Of a DNA stretch of 11,147 bases, positions 7,021 to 11,147 are shown piece after piece. The first letter of the stretch is position 1. Each line of letters begins with the position of its first letter. The stretch is from NCBI GenBank assembly GCA_016927095.1, contig JAFGNI010000145.1, forward strand, positions 1-11,147, in the 5' to 3' direction. The position numbers and the translations under genes were made by a program. Under the pieces are notes generated by a model, which searched no databases, was not told where the DNA came from, and saw only the letters and a program-made list of their open reading frames with translations. This DNA is from Anaerolineae bacterium (GTDB lineage: Bacteria; Chloroflexota; Anaerolineae; B4-G1; SLSP01).

Positions 7021-7839
7021 ATGGGAGGACTTCCGACAACGATTTTGGGGCGAACCGGCCTGAAGGTCACGCGCCTTGGCATCGGCGGGGCCTATTGCCC
7101 CACGCCCGAAGGCTACATCCGGGCGCTGGACTGCGGTGCGACCTATGTAGACACGGCACCTGCTTACCGCGATGGCGATGACGAGCGCGTCGTCGGCCTT
7201 GCCATCGCGGGACGTCGGCAGGACCTCGTCCTGGCTACCAAGACCGGCAAGCGCGATGCTGCGGGCGCCCGGGCTCAGCTAGAGCACTCGCTGCGCCTCC
7301 TGGGCACTGACTATGTCGATGTCTGGCAGATGCATTACGTGAACAACGACGAGGAGCTGCAGATGATCCTGGGGCCGAGTGGCGCGATGGAGGCTGCGGT
7401 CAAGGCTCAGGCGGAAGGGTTGGTGCGCCATATCGGCATCACCGGGCACAACTGGTCTGCGGTCGGCAGAGCCGTCGCGACAGGCCTCTTCGATACGGTG
7501 CTCTGCTGGTACAACTGCGCGATGCCTGAGCCTGAGACGTTGGTCTTCCCTGAGGCGGATGCGCACGGTACCGGCGTCGTGATCATGAATGCCACACGCA
7601 CGGACAAGCTGCTCGCGCCCGACGATGCACCGCCTATCGCCGGATTCTACAGGTATGTCCTGAGCCACCCCTCCGTTGACGTGGTGCTGCGGGGGCTACG
7701 CGAGCCGATCGCTCGCTTCTGCGAGGTCGCTCAATCGCTGGCGGAGCGTGCTACACTTGATGCCGAGGCCCGCCAGGTCTACACAGCTTACGGTGCGCGC
7801 TTACGCCGGGAAGGCAAGCTGGACTACGAGGAAGGCTGA
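7021..7839 (+). CDS. Aldo/keto reductase
   Basis: A 272-residue NAD(P)H-dependent carbonyl reductase or alcohol dehydrogenase of the AKR superfamily, cytoplasmic, with an expected TIM-barrel fold. The opening LPTTILGRTGLKVTRLGIGG is the usual first strand region of bacterial AKRs. The catalytic tetrad is complete: D44 and Y49 (DTAPAY), K74 (ATKTGK) and H105 (WQMHY), with the classic 5-residue D-Y spacing. It is shorter than the common 300-330 residues, with a compact C-terminus; there is no C-terminal [4Fe-4S] motif of the kind found in some AKRs. The frame is open back to 6883, but the GGGAGG site fixes the start at 7021. It is divergent from the oxidoreductase operon and 62 bases ahead of the regulator, so a role in processing a carbonyl product of that operon is plausible but unproven. 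Substrate unknown. Confidence 0.9.
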   Translation: MGGLPTTILGRTGLKVTRLGIGGAYCPTPEGYIRALDCGATYVDTAPAYRDGDDERVVGLAIAGRRQDLVLATKTGKRDAAGARAQLEHSLRLLGTDYVDVWQMHYVNNDEELQMILGPSGAMEAAVKAQAEGLVRHIGITGHNWSAVGRAVATGLFDTVLCWYNCAMPEPETLVFPEADAHGTGVVIMNATRTDKLLAPDDAPPIAGFYRYVLSHPSVDVVLRGLREPIARFCEVAQSLAERATLDAEARQVYTAYGARLRREGKLDYEEG

Positions 7840-7901
7840 GCTGCTGCTGTGGCAGCGCAGGCCTAGTTGAGCTTCTCTGAAGCCCGGTCCGGAAGGGACA
7901 G
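7840..7901 (+). other. Spacer between the aldo/keto reductase and the regulator
   Basis: These 62 bases hold two small inverted repeats, GCTGC-TGTG-GCAGC (7843-7856) and GCTTC-TCT-GAAGC (7871-7883), neither followed by a T-run. A GGAAGGG site (7891-7897) precedes ATG 7902. No promoter is evident, so the two genes may share a transcript. Confidence 0.4.
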
Positions 7902-10595
7902 ATGGTGACCGCTGAGCCGCTGTTGAGCACGAAGATCGCGGTGCCTCCTGTGCAGCACCGCGCTGTGCGACGGGAACGTCTCCTTGCACGCCTGACATCA
8001 GGGCTGAGCCGTCGCCTGACGTTGGTCTCTGCACCGGCAGGGTTCGGCAAGACCACGTTGGTCAGCGCCTGGGTCTCCGAAATCCTACCGGATCGCACGG
8101 ACCTCGCGGTCGCGTGGCTCTCGCTTGATGAGGAAGAGAGCGACGTCACACGGTTCTTAGGCTATGTCCTTGCGGCGTTCTCCCGTGCCGTACCCGAGCT
8201 GGCCTCGGCCTTGCCGGCCGTGGGTGACCTACAGCCGCCGGTACAACCCACGGCGATCGTGAGTCAGGTGATCAACGTGATCAACTCCTGGACGGGTGAG
8301 TTGGTTCTGGTGCTCGATGACTACCACCTCGTCTCCGGCTCCGACGTTCACGATTCTATGTCGTTTCTTCTCGACCATCTTCCTGCGAATCTGCACCTCG
8401 TCATCTTGACCCGGGCGGATCCGCCGCTGCCGCTTTCACGCCTTCGCGGTCGGGGCCAACTTACTGAACTGCGCACCTCCGCTCTCCGCTTCTCCGAGGA
8501 AGAGGCGCTCACTTTTCTGCACGAGGTCATGGGGATCGAGCTAAGTCCCCACGATGTGGCGCGCTTGACACGCCGTACCGAGGGCTGGCCTGTAGGCTTG
8601 CAGATGGCTGCGCTCTCGATGCGAGTTCGAGAGGACGTTGCATCGTTCATCGAGGCCTTTGCCGGCAGTCACCGGTACGTGATGGACTACCTCCTGGAGG
8701 AGGTCTGGGAGCAGCAGCCCGGTGAGGTCCAGGACTTCCTGCTCTGCACTTCGGTTCTCGACGAGATGACGGCTTCGCTTTGTGATGCGGTGTGTGGAAC
8801 CAAGGACCGTGCCCAGGAGATGCTGGTGTCACTGGAGCACAGGAATCTCTTTATCGTACCCCTCGATGAGCAACGAGTCTGGTTTCGCTACCACCGCCTC
8901 TTCTCTGACCTCCTGCAGCAGCGACTTCAACGGCTCCCTCCTGCAGAGGTCCGTGACCTTCACCGGCGGGCGAGTGCGTGGTACGAGACACACGGAATGG
9001 CAGCGGAGGCGATTGAACACGCCTTGACGATCGAAGACTATGATCGGGCTGCGGATCTGATCTGCGATGTTGCGGAGTCCATCCTGGCACGGAGCGAGCT
9101 GACGACCTTCAGCGGCTGGATCGATGCACTCCCGCCAGCCGTGCGCGATGGCCATCCGGCGCTGACCATCTACATAGCCTGGACGCAATTCTGGCAGGGG
9201 CGCGCCCATCACCAGATCGAGGCGGATCTGGATCGTCTGAGCGCAGTATCGGACAGGGATGCCGGACGGGTCGCTGTGTTGCGTTCCCTTTTCGCTCTCT
9301 ATCGTGGTGAGGTGGCGGAGGCCATTGCGTACGCGCGGGTTGCTCTGACCAAGCTGCGCGGACAAGATGTGCTCTTTGGGGGGCTTTCCGCGGTCCTGCA
9401 GCTCCTCCATAAAGTAGATGAAGGAGACCCGAGGGTTTTCCAGGATGAACTGCTGGCGCTTGCGCGCGAGAGCGTGGAACAGGGCAACGTCCTGGGTGCC
9501 GCGATGGCCTTGAATACATTGGCCGAGCTGCTGGGGCGCCACGGGTATCTGGATCGCTCCCACGACGTCTACACGAGGTCACTGGCGTTGGCTTGTGACG
9601 ATCATGGCAATCATCTGCCCATCGCCGGCCAGACGCTGATCGGGCTGGCGACCTTGGCTTGGATGCGCGGTGAGCCGGGGGCCGCGACCGACTTCCTGGA
9701 AGAGGGCATTCCGTTGGCCCGGCAAGCGGGTGAGATGGTAGCCTTGGACGGGTTGCTGCTGTTGGCACGGCTCCGGCAGGCTGAGGGTGACTCTGGGGCC
9801 GCGGCTGCCTTGCTGGATGAGGCGTGGCAACTGGCGATCCGGTCTGATACCACAGAGCTCGACGATCGCGTGGTAGCGATTGAGCGGGCACGGCATTGGC
9901 TTGCCACCGGTGATCTCTACCGGGCCCGGCAGTGGGTTGAGCAGGAGGGGCTGTTGCCACCGGACTTCGGGCTGAGCACTGCGGAGGTTGCCTCCGCTGG
10001 GGGGGAGCGCGTCCGCAAGTATGAGGTGCTGGTGGCGGCGGCAGTCCTCGCTGCCGAAGGTCGAGACGGGGAGGCGTTGTCTGCGCTGGCATGGGCCGAA
10101 TCGCGTTTCGAGGCCCGTCAACGTCCCCTGCTTCTGATCGATACCTGGGTCCTCAAGACGATGATCCAAGCGCGATTGGGTCGCCTCGCGCAAGCAAGAG
10201 AGAGCCTGGAACAGGCGGTGGCGCTGGCGTCTCTACGCGGCTATATGCGACCGTTCCTGGACGCCGGCCCTGAGGTGGTTGACCTGCTACGGACCGCGAC
10301 AGTGCAAGGCGTTGAACCAGCTTTCGTTGGGCGCGTGCTATCGCTACTAGGAGAGACGGCATCGGCGACACCCATTGGAGGACCGGCCAAGCCTCTGATG
10401 CTGGATGCACTGACGGAACGCGAGCTCGACGTGCTCCGGTTGCTGTCGACCCACCTCTCGAGCACGGAGATGGCCGAGCGCCTGATCGTCTCTGCGAACA
10501 CGGTGCGTACGCACATCAAGAGCATCTACAGCAAGCTTGATGTACACAGCCGCGATGAGGCCGTCCAGCGCGCCCGCGAGTTGGGCTTGCTCTGA
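7902..10595 (+). CDS. MalT-like ATP-dependent LuxR-family (LAL) transcriptional activator
   Basis: An 897-residue signal-responsive transcription factor of the STAND ATPase class, which in MalT binds ATP and an inducer, oligomerises and activates promoters. Seen in order: Walker A APAGFGKT (44-51); Walker B LVLVLDDYH (134-142); an LTRADPPLPLSRLRG segment near 169-183 and EGWPVGLQMAALSM (227-240), both typical of MalT relatives; the winged-helix-like WFRYHRLFSDLL (327-338); a long helical-repeat region from about 353 to 820 resembling the MalT TPR-like sensor domain; and a C-terminal LuxR helix-turn-helix (837-897) beginning LTERELDVLRLL and including ANTVRTHIKSIYSKL. Length is close to E. coli MalT (901). 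All nucleotide-binding residues look intact. ATG 7902 follows GGAAGGG at a 4-base spacing. It lies directly behind the aldo/keto reductase and is the only regulator here, so it is the best candidate to control the neighbouring genes. The inducer is unknown. Confidence 0.95.
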   Translation: MVTAEPLLSTKIAVPPVQHRAVRRERLLARLTSGLSRRLTLVSAPAGFGKTTLVSAWVSEILPDRTDLAVAWLSLDEEESDVTRFLGYVLAAFSRAVPELASALPAVGDLQPPVQPTAIVSQVINVINSWTGELVLVLDDYHLVSGSDVHDSMSFLLDHLPANLHLVILTRADPPLPLSRLRGRGQLTELRTSALRFSEEEALTFLHEVMGIELSPHDVARLTRRTEGWPVGLQMAALSMRVREDVASFIEAFAGSHRYVMDYLLEEVWEQQPGEVQDFLLCTSVLDEMTASLCDAVCGTKDRAQEMLVSLEHRNLFIVPLDEQRVWFRYHRLFSDLLQQRLQRLPPAEVRDLHRRASAWYETHGMAAEAIEHALTIEDYDRAADLICDVAESILARSELTTFSGWIDALPPAVRDGHPALTIYIAWTQFWQGRAHHQIEADLDRLSAVSDRDAGRVAVLRSLFALYRGEVAEAIAYARVALTKLRGQDVLFGGLSAVLQLLHKVDEGDPRVFQDELLALARESVEQGNVLGAAMALNTLAELLGRHGYLDRSHDVYTRSLALACDDHGNHLPIAGQTLIGLATLAWMRGEPGAATDFLEEGIPLARQAGEMVALDGLLLLARLRQAEGDSGAAAALLDEAWQLAIRSDTTELDDRVVAIERARHWLATGDLYRARQWVEQEGLLPPDFGLSTAEVASAGGERVRKYEVLVAAAVLAAEGRDGEALSALAWAESRFEARQRPLLLIDTWVLKTMIQARLGRLAQARESLEQAVALASLRGYMRPFLDAGPEVVDLLRTATVQGVEPAFVGRVLSLLGETASATPIGGPAKPLMLDALTERELDVLRLLSTHLSSTEMAERLIVSANTVRTHIKSIYSKLDVHSRDEAVQRARELGLL

Positions 10596-10769
10596 ACATC
10601 CCGGTTTTCTCTGTCTGCAGCTCGCCTCTCTATGGACTCCAGATGCACACCGTACTCGTTTTCACCCATCTTATCCCCCACTCTTGGTGATGCGTAATCA
10701 CCCAGGCTGCCGCTATGCTAAGGTCGAAGCACGAGAATAGGTCGGACTAATCAACCAGGGGAAAGCGGC
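10596..10769 (+). other. Intergenic region between the regulator and the small-protein gene
   Basis: This 174-base stretch is lower in GC than its surroundings at its start, with pyrimidine-rich runs (10600-10685). It contains the inverted repeat described separately, a possible -10 box TATGCT (10714-10719) without a convincing -35, and an AGGGGA ribosome site (10757-10762) 7 bases before ATG 10770. No terminator with a T-run is seen after the regulator gene. Confidence 0.45.
10686..10702. promoter_or_regulatory. Inverted repeat upstream of the small-protein gene, candidate operator
   Basis: GGTGAT-GCGTA-ATCACC is a perfect 6-base inverted repeat with a 5-base spacer. It lies just upstream of a possible -10 box at 10714 and is not followed by a T-run, so a protein-binding site seems more likely than a terminator. 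Confidence 0.4.
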
Positions 10770-11030
10770 ATGATCAGCGACGAGGCGATAGTCTTCGAGA
10801 TCACGGTGGCTGGGATCCTAGATGCGACATGGTCGGATTGGCTGGATGGTCTGGATGTGATCAGTGGGGCCGATTGTCCCTCTATCACCGTTCTCACGGG
10901 GCGACTAGACCAGCCGGCGCTGCGCGGTGTGCTCAACCGCCTGTGGGACCTGAACTTGACGTTGATCTCCGTGCTGCCGCACCAAGGTGGTACCCGGACT
11001 GAAGGGGCAGGAGGTAGCCATGACACCTAG
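10770..11030 (+). CDS. Small conserved protein of unknown function
   Basis: An 86-residue soluble protein with no signal peptide, membrane segment or catalytic motif. Its core (strand FEITVAGILD, then WSDWLDGLDV, then ITVLTGRLDQPALRGVLNRLWDLNLTLISV) has the look of a small family I recall from Chloroflexota and Actinobacteria, where a beta-rich first half ends in an L(S/T)G..xDQ.AL.G.L..L.DL.L.L.SV pattern. I know of no established function. The AGGGGA site 7 bases before ATG 10770 supports the start. The last 11 bases overlap the start of the next gene, and that gene's ribosome site lies inside this one, so the two are probably co-translated. A regulatory or partner role for the PEP synthase-like enzyme is possible but only inferred. 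Residues after about 73 (GGTRTEGAGG) look like a disordered tail. Confidence 0.82.
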   Translation: MISDEAIVFEITVAGILDATWSDWLDGLDVISGADCPSITVLTGRLDQPALRGVLNRLWDLNLTLISVLPHQGGTRTEGAGGSHDT

Positions 11031-11147
11031 ATATGTACTTGAGCTGGGAAGCACGATGGCCAGCTTGGCAACGGTTGGGGGCAAAGGGGCTGCACTTGGA
11101 GAGATGGTCAGGGCGGGCCTGCCGGTGCCCGACGGCTTCCACGTGAC
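11020..11147 (+). CDS. PEP synthase / pyruvate phosphate dikinase-type enzyme, N-terminus only
   Basis: The first 42 residues of a protein that runs off the window. VGGKGAALGEMVRAGLPVPDGFHV (in two parts around residues 19-42) is the signature opening of the PPDK_N (pyruvate/PEP-binding) domain, which binds ATP and starts phosphotransfer to pyruvate or another acceptor. Full members include PEP synthase, pyruvate phosphate dikinase and rifampicin phosphotransferase; the visible part cannot tell these apart. ATG 11020 follows a strong AGGAGG (11009-11014) with a 5-base spacer and overlaps the small gene by 11 bases. If it is a PEP synthase it would feed pyruvate into gluconeogenesis. Confidence 0.85.
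   Translation, partial: MTPRYVLELGSTMASLATVGGKGAALGEMVRAGLPVPDGFHV

Noticed and set aside
7843..7883. Possible terminator after the aldo/keto reductase
   Set aside because: Two 5-base stems without T-runs; not enough to claim termination before the regulator gene.
8829..9563. Minus-strand open frame of 244 residues
   Set aside because: It lies antisense to the MalT-like coding region, has no ribosome site or recognisable domain, and is explained by codon bias on the other strand.
9109..10092. Long minus-strand open frame (327 residues) opposite the regulator gene
   Set aside because: Its translation is Pro/Arg/Ser-rich low-complexity sequence with no motif, as expected of a shadow frame in GC-rich DNA; the plus-strand regulator is clearly real through this region.
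1..11147. CRISPR arrays, tRNA or rRNA genes, insertion sequences and attachment sites
   Set aside because: No regularly spaced repeats, cloverleaf-like sequences, transposase motifs or long terminal inverted repeats were seen on reading both strands.

Overview
The window is about 11 kb of GC-rich bacterial DNA with six complete genes and one partial gene at each edge. A MalT-type LuxR regulator of 897 residues, a small conserved protein of a type I recall from Chloroflexota and Actinobacteria, and the high GC together suggest a Chloroflexota-like (for example Thermomicrobia-like) or actinobacterial host. This is inference; there is no rRNA or other marker gene here.

Region 1 (1-3390, plus strand) is a two-gene unit. 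The first gene is a superfamily 1 helicase that runs in from outside the window. It keeps motifs II to VI, but its Walker A motif must lie upstream, and a long coiled-coil-rich segment precedes motif II. The second gene overlaps its end by 26 bases and encodes a winged-helix protein of unknown function. The pair could be part of a DNA repair or anti-phage module, but nothing visible settles which.

Region 2 (3458-6761, minus strand) is a two-gene oxidoreductase operon converging on region 1. The first gene encodes a 720-residue multi-cofactor alpha subunit with a [2Fe-2S] domain, an FAD/NAD domain, two [4Fe-4S] motifs and a BFD-like [2Fe-2S] domain. The second, overlapping by 17 bases, encodes a DAO-family flavoprotein. 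Together they resemble amino-acid or amine dehydrogenases of the HcnABC, hydroxyproline, proline or opine type; the substrate is unknown.

Region 3 (6762-7020) is a divergent control region. A 19-bp near-palindrome overlaps the -35 boxes of a good minus-strand promoter and a plausible plus-strand promoter, and a perfect TATAAT lies nearer the plus-strand gene.

Region 4 (7021-11147, plus strand) holds an aldo/keto reductase with an intact catalytic tetrad, then the large MalT-like regulator, a 174-bp gap with an inverted repeat, a small unknown protein, and the start of a PEP synthase/pyruvate phosphate dikinase-type enzyme overlapping it by 11 bases. The oxidoreductase operon, reductase and regulator may form one substrate-responsive catabolic locus. 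The small protein and the PEP synthase-like gene look like a separate, translationally coupled pair.
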